Notes: a model not told the origin generated them from the letters alone. A DNA stretch of 64,000 nucleotides from Oopsacas minuta (GCA_024704765.1 JAKMXF010000222.1:1301424-1365423), one strand, 5' to 3'; positions 1 through 13,027 are shown, counted from the first letter of the stretch. A program made the numbers and translations.

Positions 1-352
1 AAGCCAGGTATATATCTTGCCCTGGATTGGAATGGTTCTGTAATTTGTGATATAATCCAAATATACCTTCTGGAATTCCGTAGCATATAATTATTGTGTC
101 ATCTTAAATATCCTTTACATGCTTTCGTATAATTTTCCAGATTCTGTCATATAAAGTAGAATGTAGACAAGGTTAGAATAGTAGGGCAATTTCCGATTGA
201 GTAGTTTTGTAACTACGAAATACTGTAGTATATTCCCCTACATACATACCGCTACCTGCATATGAGGTAATATCAGCCTTGTTATTGATGCCATCCATCA
301 TGTTGCATGCTGCGTCTATTTTATCCTATTTAATCTTCATAAGCTCGAGTTA
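1..352. other. Upstream flank, no gene seen
   Basis: AT-rich sequence left of the DDX10 start. I see no convincing coding, RNA or repeat signal. It presumably holds the helicase promoter. Confidence 0.4.
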
Positions 353-3300
353 ATGTATAAGAAGAAGTATATAAGAGGACAAACTAAACCCAAGCGTTCT
401 TTTCAGAAAGCTTCCCATCTCCGTAAGAGTCGTTGGGCGAAAGAGCGTGCTGCTATTGATAAAGTACAACAATCTATACAGGAGCTTAAACCTCAGAGTA
501 TAACTTCTTTCCGTCAAATCCCTCTCTCCTCTTTGACTCAGGAGGGACTGACTTCTTCGGGATTCTCAGCTCCCACCGACATCCAGAGAGAAACATTACC
601 GATTGCGCTTAGGAGTGGAGATATACTGGGCACTGCAAAAACTGGTTATTATTATATTTGATTATTCATAACGTTATATTATTTCTTATTATATTATCTT
701 ATTAGGATCTGGAAAGACATTAGCATTCGTTATACCAGTATTAGAGTGTTTATGGAGAGAACAATGGGGGGCAGTAGATGGTGTAGGAGGTATTGTAATA
801 TCTCCTACCAGAGAATTAGCATTCCAAACTTTTGAGGTTAGTTTATTCCGATTAGGTATGTAGTGTTTTAATATTAATCAAACAGAAATTAATTGATTGA
901 TATACAGTCAAATCAGCTCTGTATAAGAGTCACCTGCACATAGCGCGCATATATAGCGATCACATAAAAGCAGTCCCCTAGATTTCCTTCATAATGATCT
1001 AGGCCTCTCAATAGCTGCCACCTGTACATAACGACCACTTTTCCCTCGGCGACCGTTCAAGTTTGATTGTAATTTTTATATGAATTTAGATTGTCTTGAG
1101 TGTACCGAACAAACCATACAAAATGAATAGAATAATGTATGGTGGAAGTTGCATATAATAACGTTAATCGTGTATGACTGACATCAGAGTATCTGGTGAA
1201 GAAAGTCACTCGAAAGAGTTCAGATCACTGATTTCCGCTCCTGTATTCTATTTTAAACTTCATTTGTGTTATCTCGCTCGGCTACACTCAGTAAATGTTA
1301 CATAACATGAATCTATTTTTGGGAATAAGGAATATTATAATACTTAGTCTTGAACATTCTCTGACACACGTATTTTGCTGCTATTCAAAATTTCGAATTA
1401 TATCATGTATTTAGGTTCTCCGTAAGGTTGGAGTCAAGCACGAACTATCAGCTGGACTAATTATTGGTGGTAAAAACATTTCTGAAGAACAGGATCGTAT
1501 ATGTGCAACTAATATACTAATATGTACTCCGGGGAGACTGCTACAACATATGGATGAAACTCCTGCCTTTGATTGTAGTAATCTTAAGGTTAGTCCGGGG
1601 TTAGTGTGGTAATACTATATGGGTATACTATGAGTGTTTAGGGACTACAGTGGGGTATATGGTCACACGGCCCCAGAAATAAGCGGATCAAGAACACTGC
1701 TAATATTTGCGTCTTCCTGCCATGTATATTCATGTCTGGATGAAAGAAAACCTTCCGTCTAGCTATTTTAAATTTGGCTGCAATTTATGCTTCTTTTCTC
1801 CTGTAATATTACCCTGAAACAATAAATTATTGATGTTAGGAATACGAATAGGAATACGAATATAGAAGAAAATTGATGCATTTTATCTACAATAAATTGA
1901 GATTTCAACTAGACAAAATGTAAATTTCAAATTGATGAATAATTTTTATGAATAATACGTAACTAACTTATGTAAATAGTACAAACACAAAGATTGACTT
2001 AAATATATCAAAGCCTTTCAAATTATAACTGAGTGGTAAGGTTATTTAATTTATTTCACAATTTTAATTCAACTGTTATATTATAAATGAATAGGTGAAA
2101 CTATTTCATTAATTGAGTTGGCCTAATTATAATTATTCTATTCTCTATTTTATTCATTAAATCTTATTAATACTAATATTCCATTATTATTAATTATGTA
2201 AATATTTCATTTCAGATACTCGTGTTAGATGAAGCTGACAGAATATTGGATCTAGGATTCAAAGACACTCTTGACTCGATACTCGAGAATCTCCCTGCTT
2301 CCAGACAGACCCTCCTATTTTCCGCTACGTTTAACAAATCAGTTCATAATCTAGCTCGTCTCAGTCTAAATAACCCAGATTATGTGTCAGTCCATGCAGC
2401 AGACCTTCAGGCTACTCCTTCTAATCTTACACAGAGCTATGTTATCTGTTCTCTTGAGCATAAACTCGATTTGTTGTTCTCTTTTATAAAAGCTCATCTT
2501 AAAAGTAAAGTGCTAGTTTTCATATCAACATGCAAGCAAGTGAGCTTTATAGTTCAGATTCTTACTAGTATAGTGGTATAATAATAATATAGTGATTTCC
2601 ATTAACGGAAATAAATACTCTCTCTTGTTAGGTGAGATTCGTGTATGAGACTTTCAGACGGATGAGACCAGGGATACCCCTGCTAGCTCTGTTCGGTAGG
2701 ATGAATCAGACCCGTAGAATGTGTGTGTATCAGAGCTTCTTCCAGCGGGATTCTGCTATCCTATTCGCTACTGACATTGCAGCACGAGGACTAGACTTCC
2801 CAAAAGTTAACTGGGTGTTCCAATTAGATTGTCCCCCGAATACGGACGAGTATATTCATCGAGTAGGCCGTACTGCCCGCTACCACTCTGGAGGACAGGC
2901 ACTACTAGTCCTATTGCCTTCTGAGAATAAATTCATAGAGTTATTAGAAAATAATCGTTTATCCCTGACTCAAATAAAACCAAATCGAGCTCACTTATTC
3001 TCTATCTCTGAGAGATTGTCATACTTCTGTGCAGAAGATAGCTCTATTAAGTATTGGGCACAACGAGCATACGTTAATTATATAAAATCAGTAGCAAAAG
3101 AGAGTAACAAACAGGTGTTTGATATAACTCAAATTCCACTGGAGAAGTTCTCTCATGCTATTGGTTTGCCTATAACTCCTAGAGTTAGATATCTGAATAA
3201 GGTTATCAGCACCAAACAGGAATCTAACATACAAGTAAATGAGGATAGAGAGGAATCTGTTTCTGATGAAACAGCTGTTCCTCAGGTACTGTTGCATATC

Positions 3301-3828
3301 AAACGAAAACTGTCTGAAGTATTTGATGATAGTGAAGAATTAGATTTAGCATTAGTACCAAAGAAAAGGAAAGTGACTTCTCAAATAGCAATTAGTAAAA
3401 AACTTTTGAAGAAGAATATTAGACTAAATTCTAAGCTAGTGTTTGATGAGGAAGGTAACGTATTAGAAGCTATTAAGTATGGTAAGAAGATTGATGCTAG
3501 TGAGCTGATAGGCAGTAAAGATAAGAAAAAGAAATTTAAACCTGGGCTTGATCTGTCCGAAGCTAGACAGAGTCTAGACGATCAGCTGGAGGGAGACAAA
3601 GAAAGAGATCATGAGAGAGTTACTGCTAAGCATAGAATGATTAAACAGAAACTAAAGAAGTCCAAAGTGAGAAAGTTGTCACCAGGAATAGAGGCTAGAT
3701 TAAGAGATAGTGATTATTCCCAATCAGATACTGAGTCTACACCTGCACGTGATGAGTCAAATGAAGTTACAGTAGATTTGACAGATATTGAGGATACGAT
3801 ATTAGCAACGATTGGTCATACACCATAG
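353..3828 (+). CDS. DDX10: DEAD-box RNA helicase DDX10 (Hca4/Dbp4 type), five exons
   Basis: ATP-dependent RNA helicase of the DDX10/Dbp4 family, which works in the nucleolus on 18S pre-rRNA processing and U14 snoRNA release. Exons by reading frame and GT-AG sites: 353-644, 706-836, 1415-1588, 2216-2539, 2632-3828, giving about 705 aa (human about 875). In order: basic N-terminus, Q-motif region, Walker A AKTGSGKT split by intron 1, [24 protein letters not shown] box [12 protein letters not shown] motif LLFSAT, helicase C-terminal domain with [12 protein letters not shown] and HRVGRTAR, the domain after it (APRVRFL-like PRVRYL), and a charged Lys-rich tail with nuclear-localisation stretches such as KKRK. 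All helicase motifs are intact. The [13 protein letters not shown] and [12 protein letters not shown] stretches match DDX10 rather than DDX18 or DDX55. Confidence 0.93.
837..1414 (+). other. DDX10 intron 2 with MITE-like fragment
   Basis: Intron between the exons ending TFE and starting VLRKVG. Around 960-1060 it holds a sequence like that at 3990-4110 (cagtcccct, then ataacgaccac, then a purine-rich end). This suggests a shared mobile-element fragment. Intron 3 (1589-2215) is AT-rich and shows nothing recognisable. Confidence 0.45.
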
Positions 3829-3930
3829 CTTTTGGTTAGTTCTTTTAATTATACTATATCAATATAATTATTGTGTCTATTTCTGAAGATACATCCACAG
3901 GTGTACTGTTGAAACTAATGAACTTCACAG

Positions 3931-5217
3931 CTCTATAGCTCAGTGTTTCTCATCTTTTTAGCCTGGGCCCCATAATTGTACACATATCTAAAAACAGTCC
4001 CCTCCGATTTCCCATTAAAATGACCTCTGTATAACGGCCACCTGCTCAACGCGGGCAGCGGCCACCAATTTTGGTCCCTTGCTGACTACAAACATGTCTA
4101 TAACGACCACTACCTTTATCTAATGGCCAATCCCTTTATCTAAAGGTCACTTTACAAGGTGGTCGCCTCCTATAAGTTTACTTTGACAAGTCCATTGGGT
4201 AGCCATCATTACTTGCACTATATTATCTTTAATATCGATCACTTGTCTTAAAAGTCAACTTCTCTATATCACCACCATTAACATAAAGTTACTACTCACA
4301 CTAGACAAAACTACAAAAACCTTGAACCATTAAGGTTTTGGCAAGTTTTGGTGTGACATTAGTCTCATTAGCCCTCAACACATGTTCGAAAAAGCGGGAC
4401 GTCTTATGTTATTATCTAATCTATATTATTAAATCTCAATTGTTGTCTGTTTGTTTGTTCGTTGTCAAGGAAAGGATTTACGGTATGCAATTTTTGAAAT
4501 TGTCGCATAACTATGTATTTATCGTGTTTATCAAGGAAGTAAATAAAATTCAATAAAACTTCACCAAAATATATCGAACATGCTGAATCCGATGTTCTCA
4601 CTTTTAGATTAATCATATGTAAATGTATTGTTTTTTTTATGAATATAAAGTAAACAAATTTCAATGTTGTTGTAGAATCATACTTTCAACGACTATCCTG
4701 CGGTAATCGAGTATGCTGAGTCTGAATATTGTAAACAACATCAATATTATTAAATTTCAATTGTTGTTTGTCCGTTGAACACCTCGAGGAGCAATTCGCT
4801 GAGTTCATCGCGAAGCGACGAGCCAAATGCTCGTTATTTATAATAATTGAATTATTGAATGGCGGAGGTGGTCACGGAAGCATCTATGCAGGTATAAACA
4901 CTAATTCAGTGTGTAAGGTAGATACCCCCTCCAACCAACGTAGGAGTTCCTCAAAATGACCTGGAATAACATCCAAGTAGGTATGGTCACTAATTCAGAG
5001 TAAATCCCCACTACAAACCTAGCCAGTAGTGCTAAAATACCTGGAACAACGACGAATATCTCCGAGACCAATTTTATCGTGTAAATTCTTCAACGACCAT
5101 CTTTCCGTCAACGGGAATTAATACGTGTAGATATCGCGATTGATTCTATTATAATATCTAAATATCGATCATTTCAAAAATTTCTGGGCCTACTTTGAGA
5201 AACACTGCTCTATAGCT
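3931..5217. mobile_element. Non-autonomous hAT-like element with direct repeats
   Basis: The 12-bp inverted ends CAGTGTTTCTCA (3941-3952) and TGAGAAACACTG (ending 5207) are typical of hAT elements. The 10-bp direct repeat ctctatagct flanks it exactly (3931-3940 and 5208-5217), as a target-site duplication would; 8 bp is usual, so two bases may be chance. The 1.27-kb interior has no transposase. It contains a pogo-like fragment (about 3990-4200) and a copy of dispersed repeat family A (about 4421-4840), so it has served as a landing site for other elements. Confidence 0.8.
4421..4840 (+). repeat. Dispersed repeat family A, copy 1
   Basis: Copy of a repeat about 400-560 bp long found again at 11.3, 33.8 (inverted) and 40.6 kb. 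It starts with aaatctcaattgttgt, carries cgaacatgctgaatccgat and taaatgtattgtt-like stretches in the middle, and ends in a GC-rich segment with small hairpins (near 4783-4834). It lies inside the hAT-like element at 3941-5207. No coding capacity. Confidence 0.75.
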
Positions 5218-5527
5218 CATAAGTTAGAACAATTATATGTCGATTATGGTTTCTAAGGGATAACTATGGCATAGGACCTCAAACCACATCCCAACCAATA
5301 CTTCGAGAAATGAAAAGCACCGAATAACAACCACTTTGTAGGTACTCCGCGTCGTGAAGCAATTTTGCAAGCGAAACGCGCTGGTATTTCTAATTATACT
5401 AGTAGTCTAGTACGTGTAGTTATTTGTAGAGGAGAACTATATGAATTAGTTTAAATTATAAGAATAATATCTTAGAAGACATTTTATCACAAACAATGAT
5501 ACAATAATCTAATAAACAAAATGATAA

Positions 5528-5743
5528 TTAAGTTTTAGGTTTCTTATCAAACTCTTCATCCAAGAAATTTTCTTGCCGAACAGCCATAATGCTATAAGCG
5601 TATATCCCAGCTATACACCCGAATATTACTATTCCCAGTATTGCATTGCGTCTACGGTAAGGTCTGATAAGCTTGTATCTAACCATCTTCTGGTATTCCA
5701 TTTTGTTGCGAGATGGGTTCTGTTTGAATGTTATTCTGTTCAT
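5528..5743 (-). CDS. COA3: Cytochrome c oxidase assembly factor 3 (COA3/CCDC56)
   Basis: A 71-aa single-membrane-span protein matching COA3, an inner mitochondrial membrane factor that couples COX1 synthesis to complex IV assembly. Residues about 27-34 are the basic stretch YRRRNA, followed by a hydrophobic segment (about 35-53) and the conserved tail RQENFLDEEFD (human: SQERFLDELED). It is shorter than human COA3 (106 aa) because the N-terminal leader is missing; an upstream exon cannot be excluded. The gene runs divergently from the VPS9D1-like gene, with 348 bp between the two starts, so they may share a promoter. Confidence 0.8.
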   Translation of the reverse strand: MNRITFKQNPSRNKMEYQKMVRYKLIRPYRRRNAILGIVIFGCIAGIYAYSIMAVRQENFLDEEFDKKPKT

Positions 5744-6091
5744 TCTCTAATTAGATTAATATTAGCCAGATTAATGTGTAGTATTAGGTTGGTTGAATAA
5801 GCAGGAATTATGTTTTATGGTATGTTATAAATAACTCGTAAAATATATACGTAGCAAGGGCTGAGGAGACAGTTTGATAAACCTAGTCATGCCGTGTGGC
5901 TGCCTATTAGTTTGAATAGGTGAAGAGAAAAGTCTGACGTTTCCGTAGGCATTGCCCATGTATATGTAGGACTGTTTCATGCTTATTTAACATCTTAGTA
6001 TTCCACTATACTAGTCTACTAATTATATCACCTCATGCATTATCAAGCTCAATTTCACTAGCTCCTAATAATCTTATTTAGTATAATTAGC

Positions 6092-9000
6092 ATGTCTCTT
6101 CTGCCTAGTGATGTCCCTATAAATGACAGACTTCGTCTAATCTCCAAACACGTGAAAGAAGCTCTTGAACTAGACGGAGCGGATCGTCCTATAGAAGCCT
6201 ACATAAAGTATCTCTCATGCATGCAATCCATTGTACAGACGTTATTAGATGACGCATTGGGTAGAGAGTCTTGGGTGATTAAAGCCAAGGCACGAGAATC
6301 CTACTTCAGAGTTTTAGGTGAGACTCTTACCAGAGCTTCAGCGAATGTAGATCTCGCTTACAAGAAGAAAGCTATGATGAATCACACTATCCCTGATGTA
6401 TCTACACCATCAATAGCAAGTTCGGGTTCCTTCCCTCCCCCTCTTAACCTAAAACCATCCACAGATACTCCTATTATCCCTAGTGATAAGATTAGGAAGA
6501 ATTGTTTCCTAACGAATACTTTTAGTAAACACCAACCTGTTCACAAGAGTCGTAGTATTAATTCTGTTCATGGACTGGTGAGTTATAATGTAACATATAG
6601 TATAATGCAGCTCCTATAGCTATAGGGAGATGCCCTAATAGCATGGGCGATATGCGACTTACGTCGGTCCGTCCCTCCATCCGGGGGCCATGCGAAATCT
6701 AGCAGTCCGATTAACTTTAAAAATTGTATAAATGTAGTCATGCATATTTTGGATCGGAGATTTGCACCTTGAGTATGAATTTTCTTAAGGAAAAACATAC
6801 TTGAGATTAGGCCTCAACATGTTGTCAGGGGTAATTGGACACACCAATTTTAAGTTTTCAGAAAATCACACCTTTTGCACAAACGTATTTCAAAATAATA
6901 CTACAAACGGCAGTTATAGCATCATTTCAGTTGTGAGGGAAACATGGATAGAATATTTCCACGAGCTACACTCCCAGTCTGTCGGCTGAACTTTTTTATT
7001 ATTCATATAGTTTTTAGAGTGAAGTAGACACGAGGAACAGATATCTACAACAGTTACACACATCTCTATCTCGTGACAATCCAAATACCAGCACAAAGAT
7101 ATCAATTAATCTACAAATGGCACGTAGGATGGAGGAGAATAAAGACCTCTCTGATAAGAGAGCTAAGATCCTACATGAGCAGAGAGAAAGACTGAAGGAA
7201 GAGACTAAAGCTCAGGAAATCTACCACATGTCAGTACACCAGGTAACTCTTAAACAGAGAGTAGAAACATTCTCAAGGAGGAACAGATGGATTGTGTCTA
7301 CTCAGGTGAGAATGCTATATAATATATGAAATTATATTTAGTATAGAATAATTAGATATCTACTTGGGCCTATTAAGGCTATCATACATAAATCTGTCTT
7401 CTGTATTTTGTACAGCTCCTGTGAGATGTCCTATCCCGCTTGCACATAGGCGATGTCTGACGTCGGTCGGCTTGATCCTGCGACATATGACATTACATCA
7501 ATTATTGATATACAGTTAACATCCGGTAACTCGAACCCTCGGGGATTTTTCCCACATTTCTTACTGTTTTTGAAAATTTCATTGGATCAGTGTTAAAAAT
7601 GCTCCTCAATGTTTCCCACATGTTTCACCACCTCTTAGATTTTGTTCTGGGTGTTTTAAAACATAATTCTATTGCTTAATGGATCAAACTACTTTATCCC
7701 ATCGGTACTTAAGTAAATTTATCCGTAGCCGGTACTATAGAATATTGGTCTTGGTTTGTGGTTGTTTTGACTAGAAATCTCTATTCTTGTTATTAGTAAT
7801 TGAGTATTGAGTTTTGGTATATTTTCCAACCAGCAACCCCCACCATTTATCTTAGTAGCCTATCTCAAGAATCAAATTGAAGCCAATATTTTGCCTCAAG
7901 GGCCAACTTTCAACACTAATATTATCCTATCTTTTAGAGGCATTTCCGTTCTTCATGTCATGATCCTGAGAAAGATAAATATGCTAAAGAATTATCTTCT
8001 GGAGTTTTGAGGTTAACTGGTCATCCTATCTGTCAAATCCTCAACCAATACCAGATGGAAGTATTCTCAATGATCAGCTCTACTTATCAGAAGTTACATC
8101 AAGCTGGAGACTTCCCTGCTCTAAATCTAACCTGTAACCTAAGTGATCCTGTTTCTGATGGTCATTGCGATTTAACTGAGTCTTTGTCTTGCAGTACTAG
8201 TGCTGAATCAATGATTACTTGTAGTGATGAGCAAGTATCACTTAGAGGGAGAATCAGCTACGGGAATCTAGGTAAATAGTGAAGATAGCTGTTAATTAAC
8301 ATACGTGTACTGAAGACTATTAAAAGCTATATTCAAATTTCTAACAGGAGTTATGTCTTAATAATGATTTGATTAAGCATCAATTACACAATACAGTACA
8401 CTACCGTTATCGAACACTGATTTATCGACCCTCAAATTATACAAAATATCGTCCCAACCGTCCTTAAGTTGTATAAATCGGTTATATCGAACTCCACTTA
8501 TATCGGAATAATTTCTAGAGTTCTCATTATAATATTTGATTTTAATATCTACAGCAATACATATCAATATGTTCCATTGTAATGATAGCATTTATATTCT
8601 AATTGTATTGTGTAGCTTGTATAAGAGAGATACAGTCAGAAGTGACAGGGAGAGTTCTTAAGAAGGTCAGTGAACAAATCCTCTCAAAGATAGACTTCCT
8701 AGAATTCAGTTTGTTAGAGTGTTATTTGGATTTAGAGCCGTATAAGATAATCTGCAGAGAGTCAGTAGAACAAGTTTTCCTTCACGCCTTATGGGTCCCT
8801 CTCCTCTCTCTATTCCGCTGTAAGAATCTAGACCAGGAGCTTGCCCTATCTCAACACATGATTAGTAGACTTGATGACCCTCCATCTGCTTTTGAGGTAC
8901 CACAACATCTCTGTTTGTGGGATGATGTTACAAACTTTCATAATATTCCCTACTCAGCAGCTATCAACAAACTCAAACTATTAACTGAGCAGTACAACTT

Positions 9001-9301
9001 GTCTGAGAAAATATCCAGTCTCAACGAATCATCTCGACTCATCATATCTTGTATTGATGACTATCAGAAACAGAAACAGATTAAAGATTCCTCCTCCAAT
9101 GTAGGTACTGATGATCTACTTCCTATCGTATGTTTTATAGTACTGAGGTCATGTACTCCTCAATTGCTGTCAGAATGTGAGATGATTGGATCTCTTCTCC
9201 CTGAAAATGCTCTCTTCGGAGAGACAGGATTCTGTCTCAGTACAGTGCAAACAGCCCTGAACTATCTTGTAGTCAGGCAGACGAATGGAGTTGAAAATTA
9301 A
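6092..9301 (+). CDS. VPS9D1: MIT and VPS9 domain protein (VPS9D1-like), four exons
   Basis: Predicted Rab5-family guanine nucleotide exchange factor with an endosomal MIT domain. Exons: 6092-6577, 7018-7305, 7938-8271, 8616-9301. All junctions keep frame and use GT-AG, giving about 597 aa. Residues about 10-95 form a three-helix MIT-like domain (AIEAYIKYLS-type repeat, here PIEAYIKYLSCMQS); exon 2 is a charged helix rich in Glu, Lys and Arg; exon 4 carries the VPS9 domain, ending in DDLLPIVCFIVLRS and TGFCLSTVQTALNYL, which match the VPS9 core (DDLLP and the Y/F-x-L-S-x-x-x-A-L-x-Y segment). MIT at the N-terminus with VPS9 at the C-terminus is the VPS9D1 layout. Introns 1-3 carry repeat sequence. 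Confidence 0.85.
6605..6840 (+). repeat. Dispersed repeat family B, copy 1 (in VPS9D1-like intron 1)
   Basis: Shares gcagctccta, gggagatgccctaa, gcgaaatctag, gatcggagattt and caacatgttgtcagggg with the copy at 17398-17640. A fragment of the 5' part recurs at about 7413-7475 in intron 2. Non-coding. Confidence 0.75.
7306..7937 (+). other. VPS9D1-like intron 2 with repeat fragments
   Basis: Contains a family B fragment (about 7413-7475) and, from about 7511, a pogo/Tigger-like terminal sequence (acagttaacatccggtaac, then tcgaaccctcgggg). Intron 3 (8272-8615) likewise holds a pogo-like segment with repeated tcgaac motifs (about 8393-8500). Confidence 0.5.
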
Positions 9302-11287
9302 GCAAATTTGTTCAATTCTTTCTAATATTTAGTTCAATATATTTATTTTCATCTATTAGCAAATATTCAACTATACAAGTGCTTTTTTGTCGCCCAGTGA
9401 ATGTTTGGCTGAACAATGACATTCTGAATGCTAGCTGTTATGCGTCTATATTTATAAATTTGTTCAATATTTGTATACATTTGACTTGTGCATTAAGACT
9501 GTTTATCTCATGTTTATATATTATTTCATTCATGATTGGTTTTACCCATACATATATACACTCCGCTATGGTATCAGTGCTGATAAGCGCCATATATTTT
9601 ACGCATGTATTTCATATTTGATTCATTTTGAAAATTTGAATTTACATTCTACTCTACAAAATACTAAATGTATATGATTATCACTATTAAATCGTTTATG
9701 TTACACTTTAACTTCCACACATAGAGAAGCTAGGTAGCCTTAGGACAATGTAATATGTAATATATGGATTGATTCTCGCTAATTTGTAAAGGATCAATTT
9801 CAAGAAAATATCTATCATCAATGAATTCGTATGGTTTATTCGTTTGTAGACTAGTGTGTATATTTCACTGTACAAGATGATAATTCTTATGTAGAATTAC
9901 AAGGCAAGAATTAAATACCTTGATATCATGCTTCTACAAATTTCTGTTGGTTGAATGAAATTCATTTAAATTTTTGCTTATTAATTCAAATTCCGTTGCT
10001 TTTTTCTTTGATACAATGCAAGGACATTCTAGAAAATGTGATCTGCTCACCGCTATCAATTTTTGATTATTTGCTGTACAATTTGTTCTATATTTAGGCA
10101 TCATAGGTTTCCAACTGTTATTGCTCATTAGAGGACGGAGAATAATATATATCTAGTACCCTCACGTGGTTATTAAACTTGGTAATTAATTCCACAATTC
10201 TATACAAATCGTGAGTCATGTGTATTTTAGTTGCGAACCTTATGGCAATTGAGATTTAGGTTCATTCAACCATAAATTATGTGATGACTGTTAGTTCCCT
10301 TCCTCTTACATATTAATTCTATTCAATTGAGGTTTTTAGACTCTCTTAGGGATTCTTGCCTTTGGGACCTAAAGCAATGATAGCTACAAAATGTATATTT
10401 TTGATATTATTTGTAAATTCATAGCTTTGGCCATAGGTAAATGACCTGTTCATGTTTTATCATTATTATTATCATCATCACGTTACACAACAACTGTAAG
10501 AGTGGTGTTGCATAAATTGACGAACTTTTGCTCCCCTTACTATTCTTCTTTTCAATTGCTTATTGATATTGAAATTCTCATCACTATAGAAATGTTATTA
10601 CAAATATTATTTAGAGTCTTATTCATACAACAAATGTAGCAAACCCTTTCGTGACGTAAATCATGGTGTCCGTAAGGAAACAGTGCTGAGTCGGATCAGT
10701 GGGGCACAGGTTATTAAACGTTGGCATACTTACATTGATAAGGTGGGGCACGGTCCCCACCCTCGCGTCACCTCTGTTTCGGATTAGTGAGGGTGTACTG
10801 TGTAATGGCCTTTGGCCTCCACAAATGATTGTCATTAAATCCAATAATTGCTGTAATTCATGTGTGCATCTAAATTTCTAACTATTTTAGATGTAAATCA
10901 AGCAATGACACCGTGTTTTTATATTAAAATCATTTGTACCGAATATTTATACAGTACGTATTGATAGACATTAGCAACAAATTCTAGAAAACTTTCGGAT
11001 CTCTAATTTTGATAAACAATTATTTAAATTTGAATGTAATGCTTTATGAGAGCCTAAATCAATTGAAGGATATCTTGAGTTCTATAGAACTTGCGAAATA
11101 ATCTCAATGAATTCCGCATTTCTGAATTTCCTAGAAGTTCAATAGGCAAATTTAATTCGTATTTGTTGTTTTCGATTGAAATTTGATAAAACGGCCTAAA
11201 ATATATCACCTAACAAATACCAAACTACCAGAATTCGTGAATTACGATTTCGTGCCTGAATCCAGCCCTGCCCATTGAATATCGATG
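9302..11287. other. Spacer, no gene recognised
   Basis: Two kilobases of AT-rich sequence after the VPS9D1-like stop. Short ORFs here lack recognisable domains. A GC-richer patch at 10650-10810 (accctcgcg, tcggattag) looks like old mobile-element sequence, but I could not define its ends. Confidence 0.4.
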
Positions 11288-11707
11288 TAGAACTAATAAA
11301 ATCTCAATTGTTGTTTGTCTGTTTGTCCGTTGTCAAGGAAAGATTTACGGTATGCAATTTTGAAATTGTCACACAACTATTGTTTTAATCGTGTTTATCA
11401 AGGAAGTAAATATAATTCAATAAAACTTCAATAAACATATCGAACATGCTGAATCCCATTTTCACACTTTTGGATTAATCATATGTAAATTTATTGTTGT
11501 TTTTATGAATATAAAGTGAACAAATTTCAAAATTGAGGTAGAATCATACTTTCAACGACAATACTAGTATAATCGGGTATGCTGAGTTTGAATATTGTAA
11601 ACAACATCAATATTATTAAATAACAATTGTTGGTTGTCTGATGAATACCTCGAGGCGGAATGCGCCGAGTTCATCACGAAGCGACGAGCCAAAGGCTCGT
11701 ATATTTA
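11288..11707 (+). repeat. Dispersed repeat family A, copy 2
   Basis: Nearly complete copy beginning at aaatctcaattgttgtttgt and ending in the GC-rich hairpin tail. The last hairpin is acgagcc-aaa-ggctcgt (7-bp stem, about 11685-11701), against acgagc-caaat-gctcgt in the copy at 40.6 kb. Confidence 0.8.
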
Positions 11708-11729
11708 AAGTTAATATTTACAAATTCTC

Positions 11730-11950
11730 AACAAAGTGAAAAAGTTGGTGCTGCCCACAGCATAAACTCTACCTGCCCACCATATTTCATACACGATACA
11801 AAATTGTTGCTTGACAAGGCAAAATACTCGATACAACATTGTTGCAGGAAAATACGTAGAGGATGTTTCAGTTATCATAGAACTTGATACATACAACATT
11901 GTTTCATGGAGCCCTCGCCATACGCGGTGCAACAATGTTGGACGCAATTC
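11730..11950 (-). repeat. Repeat related to the flanks of the 62-kb satellite
   Basis: Several copies of the palindromic motif gcaacaatgttg or aacattgttgc, with tggtgggca and cgtgtatg on the reverse strand, as in the sequence bordering the 33-bp satellite at 62.25-62.63 kb. It appears to be the same element family without the array. Confidence 0.5.
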
Positions 11951-12021
11951 TATTGAATGGAAAATATAACATCAGCACACAAATTTGTTGCATGCCTCAT
12001 AGTTTCATTGTGTATGTTGGA

Positions 12022-12136
12022 CCATGGCCTACTTAATATACAGCTAGATATGTGCAGAATAGAAGAAGACCAGTTTTGTTATTCTCGTTTTGGACTTCTC
12101 GGAGACATATCTAGCAGTATACTAAGTAGGCCATGG
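12022..12136. mobile_element. Small inverted-repeat element (MITE-like)
   Basis: About 32-bp inverted arms: the left arm starts ccatggcctactta and the right arm ends taagtaggccatgg, with roughly three mismatches across the arms. The 50-bp loop has no ORF of note. Another inverted pair (aatattcggtt and aaccgaatatt) lies at about 12428-12532. Confidence 0.6.
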
Positions 12137-12930
12137 TTGGGCTTGGTATGCAAACCCTCGTACTCAACCTTTATATGAAGCTTTTACATTGATTAGGGCC
12201 TTAGGGACCAACATTGAGCTTCTTGGGGTCTATGCTTCAGCTGCCGACTTCCAAATGTCCTACTTGCATATCTTCGAATCAGCTTGGCCTGGTATGCTTG
12301 GAATCCTTGGATATATCTAGTAATTGCATCTGTTCTATATTCTAATCTCTATAGTTAATTTGGGAGTATAAAATAGTACATGCAAACTCTAGCTATAACT
12401 ATTTTCAAGGTTGCAACAGAATAGTTCAATATTCGGTTCAACCGATTAATATTTGGCGAATACTTGATATTTGGGTAGCAACCGATATCATTACCCAAAA
12501 TTATAAGTATTCGTTGGGTTAACCGAATATTATCAGTGTTTGTTTCAGTCTTATTAGTTTTCACTTGTAAATTCCTATAACCAATCCCGTTACCATTGAC
12601 TTGAAATTGACTTGCAATAATCATTTTACAATTGAACTCAATCTCAAAAGTGACTTGTCATAGTTATCTAACATAATATTTAAATAGCCAGATTTAAATT
12701 CTTGTACGTGACAATATTATTAATATAATTTATGATCTGCTCATCAAATAAGCCACATTAAATAGAATTCATAAAGGTGGTACTCTTAATATATTCTTAA
12801 TATCTATATTTAGATTACCAAACTTGTTTCTACTGTAACTCATCTGTAAAATTACTTCCATGTGCTGTACAATTACATAGTACTTTTCACGCGCTCTAGT
12901 GAACTAGTTCGAGTGCCATACTAGCTCAAC

Positions 12931-12938
12931 TATAAATA
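12931..12938 (+). promoter_or_regulatory. Candidate TATA box of the Bcl-2-like gene
   Basis: A tataaata sequence in a locally GC-richer context 90 bp before the start codon at 13028. This is a sensible distance for a core promoter with a short 5' UTR. It rests on motif and position only. Confidence 0.45.
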
Positions 12939-13027
12939 CGAGACCTATGTAGGAATGCTAAATTCCACGCGCATACTATACAACCTCGTTACTCACTATC
13001 TCATTCACACTTATTTATACGAATAAA

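Noticed and set aside
7511-7545. B-box-like sequence ggttcgagtta on the reverse strand, suggesting a tRNA
   Set aside because: No A box or cloverleaf fits. The surrounding sequence matches a pogo-like transposon end.
11711-11947. ORFs on both strands in the 11.7-kb repeat
   Set aside because: They lie within a repeat with palindromic aacaatgttg motifs and have no recognisable protein.
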